From assembly GCF_900465315.1 (NCBI RefSeq), contig NZ_UBIX01000016.1: DNA of 64,000 nucleotides. One strand, 5' to 3'. This DNA is from Asaia bogorensis_B (GTDB lineage: Bacteria > Pseudomonadota > Alphaproteobacteria > Acetobacterales > Acetobacteraceae). Made by a program: the position numbers and the translations under genes. The notes under the pieces are model-generated. The model was not told the origin of the DNA. It saw nothing but the letters and a program-made list of their open reading frames with translations, and did not search any database. The first letter of the stretch is position 1, and the number at the start of each line of letters is the position of its first letter. Positions 7,535-17,792 of this stretch are shown in pieces.

Positions 7535-9625
7535 TCAGCGATGGCCGTTGGTCAGCTCATCGGCGAGTGTCTTCTCGTTATAGACCACTCTGAGCGCGGT
7601 GATGATGGCGCTCGTATCGGTCGCGACAGCACGGTTATTGCTGATGTCGTAATAGAGATCACCCGCAAGGCTCGGCAGATTACCATCGAAGATCAGGCCG
7701 ACAGCCTTACCTTCGCGATTAATGACCGGAGAACCGGAGTTACCCCCCACAATGTCGTTGGTCGAGACGAAATCGAGATGCGTTGCCGGATCCAGATTGG
7801 CCTTCGCATCCAGCCAGCGCTTGGGCAGAGCAAAAGGTTCGCTGCCGGTGGCGTGACGGTACATACCCGCAAAATCCGTGAAGGGCGCAACATCCGTGCC
7901 ATTCTTACGCCAGCCCTTGACGGTACCATAAGACAGACGGGGCGAGAACGTGGCGTCGGGATACAACGCATCGAGGCGATTTTCGGCCTTGGCCTGAGCG
8001 AAGCGTGCGCGGGCGATATCGCCCTGAGCCTTGTGCAGCGGGGCCGCAACGTCGTCACGCATACGATCGTGGAGTGACGCATAATCGGGATAAAGCTTGC
8101 GGGCAAAGACGATCAGCGGATCAGTCGAGGCTTCGATGGCCTTCAGACCCCCTTTCCACAGAGCGAGACGTTGCGCCGGATCAGCCAGATGCGTCCCCTT
8201 GATAAGGCGCGCCGCCACATCTTCCGGTGCATCATTGCCAAGGGCCAGATGGACAAGACTGTCATCAGCACCTGCCACCTGACGCAGGCTGGTCAGGCTG
8301 AGTGCCAGAGAGGCGATTTCAAGGTCGGGATAGAAGGGCTCTTTCGCACCAAGGCTGGTCTCGATTTCGCCAAGCTGGGCATCATGGAAGCCCGCATGAC
8401 GCTTGGCGTCGGGCTTGGCCCGCTCATGGGCCCCTTCCACCAGGGTCATGACGTCATCAAGGAAACCACGAAAAACCATACCGATGGCCAGATTACGTGT
8501 GAACAGATCCTTCTCAAGCGTAACAGCCTTGTCCACCATGGCGAAAGGCTGGCCATAAGCAGCACGACGCGCAGGGTCGGCATCGATCCAGCGTTGCAGG
8601 GCAGCATCTTCCTTCTCACGTCGGCTCACGATATCGCCTGACTGAAGTGCTGCCTGAGTGCCGGAATAGGATTTCAGACCGTTCTGGATACCGAACAGCG
8701 TATTTTCTGCCTGTTTCGCGTGATCGGCGCTTTCACGGCTGTATTGCCACAGCATCCCCTCACGCACCGAAAACATGGCGATAATTGCCGGATTAGCGAC
8801 ATCACGCTGGAACGCGAGGGCTGCAGCAGGCAGCCCGCGCTGCGTGCGCCCCGGATTGCCGGAGGTGAAAACCAGATCATCCGCCTTGGGGCCGTTCGGA
8901 TCGAACTGCAGGAACGGCGTGTTCACCGGCTTGCCACCCTCATAGACGCGCAGCATCGACAGATCGATATCGTAGCGGGGATAGTCGAAATTATCCGGAT
9001 CACCGCCAAAGAAAGCAATCCCCTGCTCGGGGGCCATCACCACGCGCACATCGTTGTAGCGGCGATAACGGTAAAGCGCGGTCTGCCCACCATGATAGAG
9101 CGAGACCATGTCGCAGCGCCAATGCGCGTCGTCACCGCCCACGCAATCCCTGGTCAGCTTGCTTTCCACTTCCTGCAGGGCTGCCGAATAGGCGGCTCCC
9201 TGCTTGCCCTTGGTGGCTTCAGCCACAGGGGCAGACACGTCTTTCATGGTGTCGAGGCGATCAAGCTCCATACCGGGGCACTGGCGCTCATCGGCTAGGT
9301 CCTTTGTGTAGAACCCGTCGCGGAAATAGTCGTGATCCTTGTCGGACAATGCGGCAAGGCATGAATTGGCGCAGTGATGATTGGTCATGACCAGGCCGTT
9401 GCCTGACACGAAGGAGGCAGAGCATCCCTCGGCCAGACGTGCCGAAGATTGCACGACGTGCTGGATCCAGGCGGCATCAGGCTTGAAATGATAGGTCTTC
9501 TGCAGAGCAGCGTTGGGCAGATGATCGAATGTCCACATGCCTTCATCGGCGCGCGCCGTGTCCGCAAGCGTTACGGCACCGAACAGGGCCGATGAGAGGA
9601 AAAGCGATAGACGGGCACGGGTCAT
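7535..9625 (-). CDS. S46-family dipeptidyl-peptidase (DPP7/DPP11 type), secreted
   Basis: Periplasmic or outer-membrane-associated serine exopeptidase that removes dipeptides from the N-terminus of oligopeptides. From ATG 9625 the protein is 696 residues and starts with a Sec signal peptide (hydrophobic 7-20, cleavage expected after TARA, about residue 26). The catalytic His motif TNHHC is at 81-85, an Asp lies in the YPRYDIDLSML region, and the Ser is in GGNSGSPVIN near the C-terminus, the order seen in family S46. The residue after FD in GLIFDGN is Gly; in characterised enzymes Gly here goes with DPP7-like preference for hydrophobic P1, and Arg with DPP11-like acidic preference, so DPP7-like specificity is inferred. 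The frame is open upstream to 9829, but that stretch is not signal-like. Confidence 0.92.
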   Translation of the reverse strand: MTRARLSLFLSSALFGAVTLADTARADEGMWTFDHLPNAALQKTYHFKPDAAWIQHVVQSSARLAEGCSASFVSGNGLVMTNHHCANSCLAALSDKDHDYFRDGFYTKDLADERQCPGMELDRLDTMKDVSAPVAEATKGKQGAAYSAALQEVESKLTRDCVGGDDAHWRCDMVSLYHGGQTALYRYRRYNDVRVVMAPEQGIAFFGGDPDNFDYPRYDIDLSMLRVYEGGKPVNTPFLQFDPNGPKADDLVFTSGNPGRTQRGLPAAALAFQRDVANPAIIAMFSVREGMLWQYSRESADHAKQAENTLFGIQNGLKSYSGTQAALQSGDIVSRREKEDAALQRWIDADPARRAAYGQPFAMVDKAVTLEKDLFTRNLAIGMVFRGFLDDVMTLVEGAHERAKPDAKRHAGFHDAQLGEIETSLGAKEPFYPDLEIASLALSLTSLRQVAGADDSLVHLALGNDAPEDVAARLIKGTHLADPAQRLALWKGGLKAIEASTDPLIVFARKLYPDYASLHDRMRDDVAAPLHKAQGDIARARFAQAKAENRLDALYPDATFSPRLSYGTVKGWRKNGTDVAPFTDFAGMYRHATGSEPFALPKRWLDAKANLDPATHLDFVSTNDIVGGNSGSPVINREGKAVGLIFDGNLPSLAGDLYYDISNNRAVATDTSAIITALRVVYNEKTLADELTNGHR

Positions 9626-10321
9626 GGGCAGCAGCTCAGCTCTGGATAATGATATAATGTACCAATCCATAACATACGATATTTTGCAAATCGCAAAGCT
9701 AAAGGCCGACACCCTTGTTGCTTGGGCCTCGAACGCCATAGCGAACGGGCCAAGGATGGCCCACCCATGGTATCGTCCGCGCGGCGCGATTGATCGGCTG
9801 ACTTTATAACACCGCATATCGAGGGGCAAAAAGCCTGTCAGCTTTCATGATCCAATCCATGACAAGTTTATGACATCCCACTCTGCTGCCCCACCGAGGT
9901 ACAGCAAGACGCCTACCGACTTGTTCAATCGCCAATCAGAATGAAAATATATTTACAAAGTAGTTACATGTTCGACACGACATCACGGCTTGTTTCATCA
10001 GCTCCTGACATGACAGTCCATGGCCAGGATGGGAACGAACACAGGCCTCAGGTATCGACGCAACCTGATCATGGCTTGACCATTCCGCCCCAAGACTTGC
10101 GTATGGAAATTATCCCATAATCTATACATGAAATTTATATGAGTGTTCTTATAGTATGATCCATATACAAATTGTCTCCAGACATTCGAGTCTTCTGCAG
10201 AAACAGATGATTATACAACAGAAATATTTCGACATACTGCCATAAAAGCTTAACTTTACTCAACCGCTCCCGGTAACGCTTTTGCGACCCGTTACATCCA
10301 AGACACGTGTCGGAGAGACCG
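9626..10321. other. Intergenic region between divergent S46 peptidase and TonB receptor
   Basis: About 700 bp with no convincing coding potential. The part from about 9930 to 10260 is clearly more AT-rich than the rest of the window (for example around 10090-10160), as expected for promoters of the two divergent genes. I could not place a -35/-10 pair with confidence and saw no riboswitch or Fur-type box. Confidence 0.5.
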
Positions 10322-12859
10322 GTGAAAAGACTTGCCCTGTTCCTCGTTGCAACGACTGCCTGCACGCCCTTCGTGAGCCGCGCTGCCGATGCCGCAAGCG
10401 CCGCCGAGGCGCAGGACGTCGCACAGAAAAAAGCCGACAAGACCACGGCCCTGACGAAAAAAAACAAATTCGTCAAAAGCGCCGACGATGCCGAGCAGGT
10501 GGTCGTGACAGGCACGCGTGAAAGCCATGTGAAGGCCCGCCAGAGCATCAGCCCCGTCGTGGTGATCTCCTCCAAGACGCTGGAGCGCTCGGGCGAGCTG
10601 AACGTCGCCAATGCGCTGACGCGCACCTATCCCTCCATCACCATGAGCGCGCGTGGGTCCAATACCAACTCGCTGGTGTCGTCCATCCAGATGCGTGGGC
10701 TGGGGCCGAACGAGACGCTGGTTCTGGTCGATGGCAAGCGCCGTCATTCCACCGCCAATATCGTGCAGAAGCCGGGGCCGCAATTTGCCTCGTCAGGCGT
10801 CGATCTGAACATGCTGGCTGGCAACATGATCGACCATATCGAGGTGCTCGAGGATGGTGCCGCCGCCATGTATGGTTCAGACGCCATCGCCGGTGTGGTG
10901 AATATCATTACCAAGAAAAAGGATCACGGTCTGACGCTCAGCGGTCAGGGCGGTGCCAATGCCTATCTCGGCAGTGGCGAGCAATACCAGCTCGACGCTG
11001 ATGGCGGGTTCAAACTCGGCAAGGATGGTTATGTCCATCTGGGCGCGCAGTTCTATCAGACACAGCACGCTATTGCCTGGGGCCCCGATCATGCATTGCT
11101 TGGCTACTGGCCGGCAGGCGCCGATACCAAGAACTACTTTGTGGGCGTCAAGCCAGGCTCCGAAAGCTGGCGCGGTCGCAAGACCGATTATCTGAGCACA
11201 CCGAAAGAAACACGCGAGACCTTCGCGCTCAATTTCGGCAAGCCGCTCGCCGCTGGTATTGAACTCTACGGACAGGCCACGCTCGGCTATCGCCATGCCG
11301 AAATGCGCGCCTATAAATACCCCTATGTTGTTCCCGCCGCAGGCATCAGCGAACTCCGCCCCATCACGGGGGATGATGAACTGGATTACGCCGCCGAGCT
11401 AGGCCTCAAGGGCGAGAACCTGTTCGGCTTCGACTGGAATCTCTCAACAGTCTATGGCGGCGATAATTCGCGCATCAGCATCCGCGACGTGGTCAATCTG
11501 GGCGAACTTGCCCGCACAGGTTATTCACCCAGCAAGTTCTGGGACTACACCCAGAAAAACACGCAATGGACGAATAATCTCGACCTGCGTCGCGGGTTCA
11601 ATATCTGGTCCATGCCGGTCAGCCTGGCGTTCGGCGGTGAGCACCGTCTGGACTCCTATCAGATCATCTCGGGTAATCCGGAGTCCTATCTCGATGGCGG
11701 CCCGGTGGAACATGCCGGTATCCCGCCGCAATCGGCAGGCACGTGGTATCGCAACATCTACTCGGCCTATGTGGATGCGACCTTCCGCCCGACGCGCAAG
11801 CTCTCCATCGATGTCGCAGGCCGCTACGAATATTATACCGACACTGACAATACCGAAAATGGCAAGCTTTCAGCGCGCTATGATTTCACCAGACGCTTCG
11901 CGCTGCGTGGCACCATCGCCAACGGGTTCCGTGCGCCGACACTGCAGGAATCCCATTTCAGCCGTCTGAACATCTTTGCCGGTACCGGCAGCGTTGGCGG
12001 TCAGCTCCCGGTGGAGTCCGCCGCCGCCCGCTCGCTGGGTGCGCAGGGCCTGAAGCCGGAACGCTCTGTCAATGCCAGTGCGGGTTTCACCATGGAGCCG
12101 GTACGCGGCCTGCATGTCGAAGCCGATGTGTACCAGATCAATCTGCGTGACCGTATCGTGCAGGGTGGCACGGTGCGCGGCGCACAGGCGCTGGACGCCA
12201 TCCGCTCTTTCGGCTTCGATGTCTCCCCGACCGCCACCAATGCGGCAGCGTCTTCGGCCTACTTCCTGTCGAACGGGGCCAGCACGCGCACACAGGGTCT
12301 GGATATCAAGGCCGATTATCTTGTGCACATGCATGATTACGGCAATCTGGCGCTGATGGCGGCGTTCAACCTCAACCGCACACGCCTGCATCACAATGGC
12401 ATCTCGACCATCGGCAAGCCGCTGCTGAACGAGCAAACCATCGCCTACATCACCACCGCCACACCCCGCAGCAAGATCATTCTCAACGCGCTGTGGACCA
12501 TCGGCAGGTGGGATGTGAATATCCGCCAGAGCCGTTATGGCGAAACCACCAACATGATGACCTATCAGGACTGGACCCCGGCCTCGGCAACCTGTGCCAG
12601 CGGTGGCGCCCTGCGCTATTCCAATTCCTGCTTTGGCCAGTTCAAAAACACACCCCGCTGGCTGACCGATCTTGAGGTAGGCTACAAGATCACCTCGCGC
12701 GTCCATGCCTCCATCGGCGTGAACAACGTGTTCAACGTCCGCCCTCGTCGTCTGCCCGGCAATCTCGTGCCGGCAGGTGGGTCGATGTATGATCAGTTCT
12801 CCAATCAGGTGCCCTTCACCGGCGGCTATTATTTCGGGCGCGTCAGCGCAAGCCTCTGA
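10322..12859 (+). CDS. TonB-dependent outer-membrane receptor
   Basis: Complete receptor of about 845 residues. I choose GTG 10322, which follows GGAGAG at good spacing and yields a clean signal peptide (MKRLALFLVATTACTPFVSRA); a GTG at 10307 would add five residues. A TonB-box-like EQVVVTGTR is at about 59-67 and the plug domain follows, with IQMRGLGPNETLVLVDGK and AAMYGSDAIAGVVNIITKK. The C-terminal TonB-receptor segment and final aromatic/Leu strand (YYFGRVSASL) are intact. Between signal peptide and TonB box is a Lys/Ala-rich linker. Substrate is unknown. It stands alone, with a strong terminator 40 bp downstream. It shares the plug layout with the left-edge receptor, but their sequences are clearly different. 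Confidence 0.94.
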   Translation: MKRLALFLVATTACTPFVSRAADAASAAEAQDVAQKKADKTTALTKKNKFVKSADDAEQVVVTGTRESHVKARQSISPVVVISSKTLERSGELNVANALTRTYPSITMSARGSNTNSLVSSIQMRGLGPNETLVLVDGKRRHSTANIVQKPGPQFASSGVDLNMLAGNMIDHIEVLEDGAAAMYGSDAIAGVVNIITKKKDHGLTLSGQGGANAYLGSGEQYQLDADGGFKLGKDGYVHLGAQFYQTQHAIAWGPDHALLGYWPAGADTKNYFVGVKPGSESWRGRKTDYLSTPKETRETFALNFGKPLAAGIELYGQATLGYRHAEMRAYKYPYVVPAAGISELRPITGDDELDYAAELGLKGENLFGFDWNLSTVYGGDNSRISIRDVVNLGELARTGYSPSKFWDYTQKNTQWTNNLDLRRGFNIWSMPVSLAFGGEHRLDSYQIISGNPESYLDGGPVEHAGIPPQSAGTWYRNIYSAYVDATFRPTRKLSIDVAGRYEYYTDTDNTENGKLSARYDFTRRFALRGTIANGFRAPTLQESHFSRLNIFAGTGSVGGQLPVESAAARSLGAQGLKPERSVNASAGFTMEPVRGLHVEADVYQINLRDRIVQGGTVRGAQALDAIRSFGFDVSPTATNAAASSAYFLSNGASTRTQGLDIKADYLVHMHDYGNLALMAAFNLNRTRLHHNGISTIGKPLLNEQTIAYITTATPRSKIILNALWTIGRWDVNIRQSRYGETTNMMTYQDWTPASATCASGGALRYSNSCFGQFKNTPRWLTDLEVGYKITSRVHASIGVNNVFNVRPRRLPGNLVPAGGSMYDQFSNQVPFTGGYYFGRVSASL

Positions 12860-12898
12860 GCGCAGCGCGACCAGCCTCATAGCGCCAATCGCCTGATC

Positions 12899-12930
12899 AG
12901 GCCGGGTGCGGAAACGCTCCCGGCCTTTTT
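12899..12930 (+). terminator. Rho-independent terminator of the TonB receptor gene
   Basis: AGGCCGGGtGCG-GAAA-CGCtCCCGGCCT followed by TTTT. A 12-bp GC-rich stem with a stable GAAA tetraloop and U-tract, 40 bp after the receptor stop codon. Confidence 0.93.
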
Positions 12931-13118
12931 GCCGCATGGCCCCGTCCTTACTTCCTTTTTCCTGCGCCGCCCGCCTCCAAGCGGGATGGGGGCCGGATTG
13001 ACAGCCTCGCCCGATCTCCCGATCCTCCCCCGCGGCAGAGCCTTCTGCCCCCGGATGGTGGATAGGATACGTCACACGCAACCTCACATTCGGGTTCATC
13101 ATCAGGAGATGAGAGTTC

Positions 13119-13499
13119 ATGTTCAGTCATATCACGATAGGCAGTGACGACCTCGAAGCCTCGAAAGCGTTTTACGACGCTGCTCTGGGCGCGCTTGGTT
13201 GTCCGCCGGGTGAGATGGTGCCCCCGAACCGCCTGTTCTATACACATGATGGTGGCAGGCTCATGATCACCACGCCGCTCAATGGCGAACCCGCAACCGG
13301 CGCCAATGGCGGAACGATCGGTTTCAAGGCCGACTCACCCGAAGCTGTCGACGCGTGGCACAAGGCCGGTGTCGCGCATGGCGGTACCGCCATCGAAAAC
13401 CCTCCTGGCCCGCGTGAGTCTGCAATAGGTACGCTCTATCTCGCCTATCTGCGCGATCCATACGGCAACAAGCTCTGCGCCCTTCACCGCATGGGCTGA
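13119..13499 (+). CDS. VOC (glyoxalase/bleomycin-resistance fold) family protein
   Basis: Small 126-residue protein with the vicinal-oxygen-chelate fold pattern: MFSHITIGSDDLEASKAFYD at the N-terminus and LRDPYGNKLCALHR at the C-terminus are typical of the GloA-like YaeR/PhnB-type group. His4 and Glu/His candidates could bind a metal, but the activity is not predictable. ATG 13119 is preceded by AGGAGATGAG. The last 16 bp overlap the end of the convergent efflux pump gene, so the two transcripts are complementary at their 3' ends. Confidence 0.85.
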   Translation: MFSHITIGSDDLEASKAFYDAALGALGCPPGEMVPPNRLFYTHDGGRLMITTPLNGEPATGANGGTIGFKADSPEAVDAWHKAGVAHGGTAIENPPGPRESAIGTLYLAYLRDPYGNKLCALHRMG

Positions 13500-16400
13500 T
13501 CAACCTCCTGCGCCGGACGCGACGCATCCTCCCGGCTGAAGAACCGCGCATAGAGCAGCGGCAGCACAAGCAGGGTCAGGAGGGTTGATGTGATCAGCCC
13601 TCCAATCACCACGCTCGCCAGAGGGCGCTCGACTTCGGCCCCGGCACTGCCGGAAAACGCCATGGGGAAAAAGCCGAGACTGGCCACTGAAGCCGTGGCC
13701 AGAACCGGGCGAAAGCGAGCTTTTGCCGCAGCAAAAGCCGCCTCGGCAGCGCCCATCCCCGTCAGGCGGTAATCACGGATCTGGCTGACCAGCACGACAC
13801 CGTTGAGAATGGCCACCCCGAACAGCGCAATGAACCCGATTCCGGCGGCAATGCTGAATGGCAGCCCCCTGATGGCGAGGGCAAAAATACCCCCTGTGGC
13901 GGCAATCGGCAGGTTGATGAAAACCAGCAGCGCCGCCCGGGGTGAGCCCAGAGCGAGCACAAGAAACACGAAGATCAGAACCAGAGCCACGGGCACAACC
14001 TGCGCGAGGCGCGTCATGGCCGAGTCCAGATTGCGGAACTGGCCCGCCCATTCGAGCCTGTAGCCCGGAGGCAGATGCAGCGATGCCCCGACCTTCGCCT
14101 GTGCAGCAAGAACGAATGATTTGACATCGCGCCCGCGCACATTGGCCTGCACGATCACCCGACGGCGCAGACTGTCCCGGTCGATACGCGCTGTCGTTTC
14201 ATCAACAGTAATATGCGCAACATCCTTGAGCAGAACCCAGCCGCGCCCGTCCTCGCGCCTGATCTGCAACCCGCCGATACGGGTTGCACTGGCCACTGCA
14301 CCACCGGCAAAGCGGATCTGTGTCGGTATAAGGGCATTATCGATAATCACCGGCCGCCCGATATGGCCACCTACCGCCTCGATGGTGGAGAGAATTTCCG
14401 GCACCGCAACGCCCAGTCGCGCCGCAGCATCGCGGTTGATGTCGATATGAAGATACGCCACCGTCCCCTCACCCTGCTGGGCGACATCGGCAGCGCCCGG
14501 CACCGAGGCGATCACGCTCACAAGATGCGCGGCTAGCTTGTCGAGCATCGACAGATCATCGCCATAGACCGAAATAGCCAGCTGTGTGCGCACACCCGAC
14601 AACAAATCGTCCATGCGCATCTCGATCGGCTGGGTGAAGGAATAGGCCGCATCGGGAAGGTCATGACTGAGCTTGGCGCTCATGGCGCTCACAAGCTTCG
14701 ACTGGGTCATCCCCGCACGCCACTGATGACGTGGCCTGAGGAACACGAAGCTGTCCGTCTCGTTCGTTCCCATCGGATCGGTCGGGATGGCGGCGGTACC
14801 GGTATTACTCACCACGGTCTCGACTTCAGGGAAACTGCGCAGCAGGCGCTCTTCCTGCGTTACCGATGCCAGAACAGTCGGCAGAGAGGCGCTTGGCAGG
14901 CGCATGGCATTGACCACAAGCGCCCCCTCCTCAAGCTGGGGCACGAATTCGCCGCCCAGCCGTGAGGCGAGCACGAGCGCGAGCAGGAAGATACAGGCTG
15001 TTCCCATGAAAACACTGCGTGTATGCGCAGCGCACCATTCCAGAGTCGGCTCATAACGGCGCCTGAGATACTGGACGACACGCGTTTCGCGGTCCTGCGG
15101 CGCATGACGCATCAAGAGCGCAGAAAGGATCGGCACGACAACAAAGCAATAAATGAGCGAGGTCACGAGCCCCATGATGATGGTCTGCGCCATGGGTCTG
15201 AACATACGGCCCTCCACCCCCTGCAGGGTCAGGATGGGCAGATAGACCATGATAATCACGAAAATGGCGAAGCTGACCGGTCGCAGCACGGTACGCACGG
15301 TGTGAATGGCCAGTGAGTCGAGGCTCTCCCCCGGTCTGTTGCGGGCGCGCTCGACCATGAGATGCTCGACCACGACCAACGAGCCATCCACGATCATACC
15401 GAAATCGATCGCGCCGAGGCTGAGCAGATTGGCCGAAATGCCGAAAACACGCATTCCGACAAAGGCCATGACGAGCGAGACAGGGATGACAGAAACAATC
15501 ACCAGCGCGGCACGCCAGTTCCCCAGCACGACAAGCAGCGTCACAAAAACCAGACATGCCCCGAGAACGAGATTTTCCTTGATGGTGCGTATGGTTTCGT
15601 CAGTCAGGGTCGAGCGCCGGTAAAATGGCTTGAGCGTCACGCCCGGGGGCAGCGTCTGCTGGATGGCTGGCAACGCAGCATCGATCGCATCGAGCGTCGC
15701 ATTGGAACTGGCGCCTTTCTGCATGAGAACGACACCGTTGACGATTTCACCCCCGCCATCGCGCGTGACAGCGCCGAGACGCAGACGCGCCTCAAGCGAG
15801 ACGCGGCCCAGATCACGCAGGCGAATGGCCAGCCCATTGGCCCCCATCGCCACAGGGATTGCCCCGAAATCGGCCAGCGAGCCGACGAGGGCGCGCCCCA
15901 CAACCACCTGCTGCTCTGCCCCGCGTGAAATCCACCCCCCGCCCGATGAGGCATTATTGCTTTCTATCGCGGCGTAGATCCTGCCAAGCGCGATGTCATG
16001 GGCACGCAGGCGGGCCGGGTCGAGGGTCAGCGTATAGGTCTCCTCGGCCCCGCCATTGACATTCACATCAGCCACGCCCGGCACGAGCCTTAACTGCGGC
16101 GCGACGGACCAGGTCATCAGCCTGTTGAGGTCGAGCGGCGAATAACGTCCGTCGCCATCGATCTGCATCTGCATGATCTCGCCCATGCCGGTGGCAAGTG
16201 GCCCCATCGCAACACTGACCGGCACGCCAATGGCCTCACGGGCCTTTTGGAGACGCTCATTGACGCGTGTCCGGTCGAGATCAAGGTTGGAAGTATCGCT
16301 GAACTGCAGATAGACGACCGAAAGCCCCGTACGCGAAACGGAGCGCAGATCGATCAGATCCGGCAGTCCCGTCAGGCTCGCTTCGAGCGGAAAGGTAATC

Positions 16401-16579
16401 TGCTTTTCCACTTCTTCCGTCGCAAGGCCCGGCGACGTGACCGAAACAAGCACCTGCTGGGGCGAGATATCAGGGACGGGCTCGACCGGCAGTCCCGGCA
16501 CCACCATCAGCCCCGCCAGGACCAGCATCGCGCAAAGCGCGAGCACAGCAAGCTTGCTGCGCTGCAGAAATTCCCACAT
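13484..16579 (-). CDS. Heavy-metal efflux RND pump, CzcA/CusA family inner-membrane subunit
   Basis: Proton-driven resistance-nodulation-division transporter (1,031 residues) that exports divalent or monovalent metal ions from cytoplasm/periplasm. It starts with the classic N-terminal helix (residues about 10-30), has two large periplasmic loops and about 12 membrane segments. Helix 4 carries IDFGMIVDGSLVVVEH with D392, D398 and E405, the proton-relay acidic set of the CzcA/CnrA branch; copper/silver CusA pumps differ here. Zn/Co/Cd/Ni is therefore more likely than Cu/Ag, by inference. It lies 7 bp after the adaptor gene in the same operon. No outer-membrane partner (CzcC type) is next to it. 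The gene overlaps the convergent VOC gene by 16 bp. Confidence 0.94.
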   Translation of the reverse strand: MWEFLQRSKLAVLALCAMLVLAGLMVVPGLPVEPVPDISPQQVLVSVTSPGLATEEVEKQITFPLEASLTGLPDLIDLRSVSRTGLSVVYLQFSDTSNLDLDRTRVNERLQKAREAIGVPVSVAMGPLATGMGEIMQMQIDGDGRYSPLDLNRLMTWSVAPQLRLVPGVADVNVNGGAEETYTLTLDPARLRAHDIALGRIYAAIESNNASSGGGWISRGAEQQVVVGRALVGSLADFGAIPVAMGANGLAIRLRDLGRVSLEARLRLGAVTRDGGGEIVNGVVLMQKGASSNATLDAIDAALPAIQQTLPPGVTLKPFYRRSTLTDETIRTIKENLVLGACLVFVTLLVVLGNWRAALVIVSVIPVSLVMAFVGMRVFGISANLLSLGAIDFGMIVDGSLVVVEHLMVERARNRPGESLDSLAIHTVRTVLRPVSFAIFVIIMVYLPILTLQGVEGRMFRPMAQTIIMGLVTSLIYCFVVVPILSALLMRHAPQDRETRVVQYLRRRYEPTLEWCAAHTRSVFMGTACIFLLALVLASRLGGEFVPQLEEGALVVNAMRLPSASLPTVLASVTQEERLLRSFPEVETVVSNTGTAAIPTDPMGTNETDSFVFLRPRHQWRAGMTQSKLVSAMSAKLSHDLPDAAYSFTQPIEMRMDDLLSGVRTQLAISVYGDDLSMLDKLAAHLVSVIASVPGAADVAQQGEGTVAYLHIDINRDAAARLGVAVPEILSTIEAVGGHIGRPVIIDNALIPTQIRFAGGAVASATRIGGLQIRREDGRGWVLLKDVAHITVDETTARIDRDSLRRRVIVQANVRGRDVKSFVLAAQAKVGASLHLPPGYRLEWAGQFRNLDSAMTRLAQVVPVALVLIFVFLVLALGSPRAALLVFINLPIAATGGIFALAIRGLPFSIAAGIGFIALFGVAILNGVVLVSQIRDYRLTGMGAAEAAFAAAKARFRPVLATASVASLGFFPMAFSGSAGAEVERPLASVVIGGLITSTLLTLLVLPLLYARFFSREDASRPAQEVDQPMR

Positions 16580-16586
16580 GACGCGC

Positions 16587-17780
16587 TCAGTCCGCTGTCA
16601 TGGAAGAGAGCAGCGCCATTGATTTGAGCGTGAAGCTGCCTTCGCCCACCAGCCTGTCGCCATCGTGCAAGGCCCCGCTCACAATGGCCTGCTCGTCGTC
16701 ACGCGCCCTGACCTGCACGGAGACGGGCATGAAATGCGTGGCATCCTGCTGGAGGAATACCACATCCTCACCATCAATCTGCTGAAGCGCTGCCACCGGC
16801 ACACGCAGCCCCTGCGTCCCCTCGCCGGTCTGGAAAGCGGCATCGAGCATCATGCCCGGGCGCAGTGAAGAAGGTGGATGATCGAGGGTGCAGACCACGC
16901 GCACAAGCCCTGTGGCAGGATCGGCGAGCCCCGCCACGGTGGTGATCCGCGCCTCGATTACCCGTCCCTTTTCCTGACTGGCCGGGCGAAACCGCGCCTT
17001 GCCTCCGGGCGCCAGTCCGACAGCATCTTCGGGCGAGAGATCGGCGCTCAGCCAGAGGCGGGAGAGATCGACCACGGTCACGAGATTGTCGCCAGCATTG
17101 ATATCGGCTGCGACAGAGGTGCGCACAGCCTGCACGACGCCATCGACCGGGCTGATCAGATCCGATGCCTCGTCCTGCACGATCCGCTCGGTTACGGAGG
17201 TGAATTCCTCCGTCTGCCTGTGTTCGAGCGTCGCGAGGTCTGCCTCGCGGGCCTTCACCAGCCCGCGCTGCTGTTCGAGCACCATCCGGCGTCGTTCAAG
17301 TTCCCCGCGTGAGACCGCACTCCCGACAAGCGCCGCACCGCGACGATAGAGCATCGTCGCCTCCGCCTCACCGGCACGCGCCGAAGCCAGGGCGGCATCG
17401 ACCTGTTCACGCTGAAGCTGAAGCTCATGCAGTGAGTGATCGGTGTAGGAAATCAAAGCCTCGCCGCGTTTGACAGGCTGACCGGGCGTCACATGTACCG
17501 CCATGACCTTGCCTGCACCAGCTGCATGGATATCAATAACCCGGCTCGTATCGGCATCGACCCGTGCCATCGCCAGCACTGAAGGAAACACCTCGCCCTG
17601 TGACAGCGAGACAATCACGACATGCTCGTTGCGCTGCGCCTCCTCAGGCAGCGTGAAGGCATGACGCCAGGCCTCTGCTGCCTGTGCCGTGCCGCCGAGA
17701 CACGATGAAGCCGCAAGACCTGTCAGAACGACAGAGACAGCCAAAATCCTGCTGCGCGTCGAGGCGAGACATCTGATCAT
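16587..17780 (-). CDS. RND efflux periplasmic adaptor subunit (CzcB/CusB, HlyD-like)
   Basis: Membrane-fusion protein, 397 residues, that links the RND pump to an outer-membrane channel. It has an N-terminal export signal (hydrophobic 12-34, ending AQAAEA), a barrel-sandwich half-motif GAGKVMAVHVTPGQPVKRGEAL near 88-110, a central coiled-coil hairpin rich in Glu/Arg/Ala (about 117-200), the second lipoyl half-motif (LISPVDGVVQ), and C-terminal beta-barrel sections. A cysteine in LAASSC could make it a lipoprotein, but the lipobox is poor. It begins 12 bp after the metal-sensor gene and is followed at 7 bp by the pump gene, so the three are one operon. Confidence 0.92.
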   Translation of the reverse strand: MIRCLASTRSRILAVSVVLTGLAASSCLGGTAQAAEAWRHAFTLPEEAQRNEHVVIVSLSQGEVFPSVLAMARVDADTSRVIDIHAAGAGKVMAVHVTPGQPVKRGEALISYTDHSLHELQLQREQVDAALASARAGEAEATMLYRRGAALVGSAVSRGELERRRMVLEQQRGLVKAREADLATLEHRQTEEFTSVTERIVQDEASDLISPVDGVVQAVRTSVAADINAGDNLVTVVDLSRLWLSADLSPEDAVGLAPGGKARFRPASQEKGRVIEARITTVAGLADPATGLVRVVCTLDHPPSSLRPGMMLDAAFQTGEGTQGLRVPVAALQQIDGEDVVFLQQDATHFMPVSVQVRARDDEQAIVSGALHDGDRLVGEGSFTLKSMALLSSMTAD

Positions 17781-17792
17781 GCGACGCCCCTG

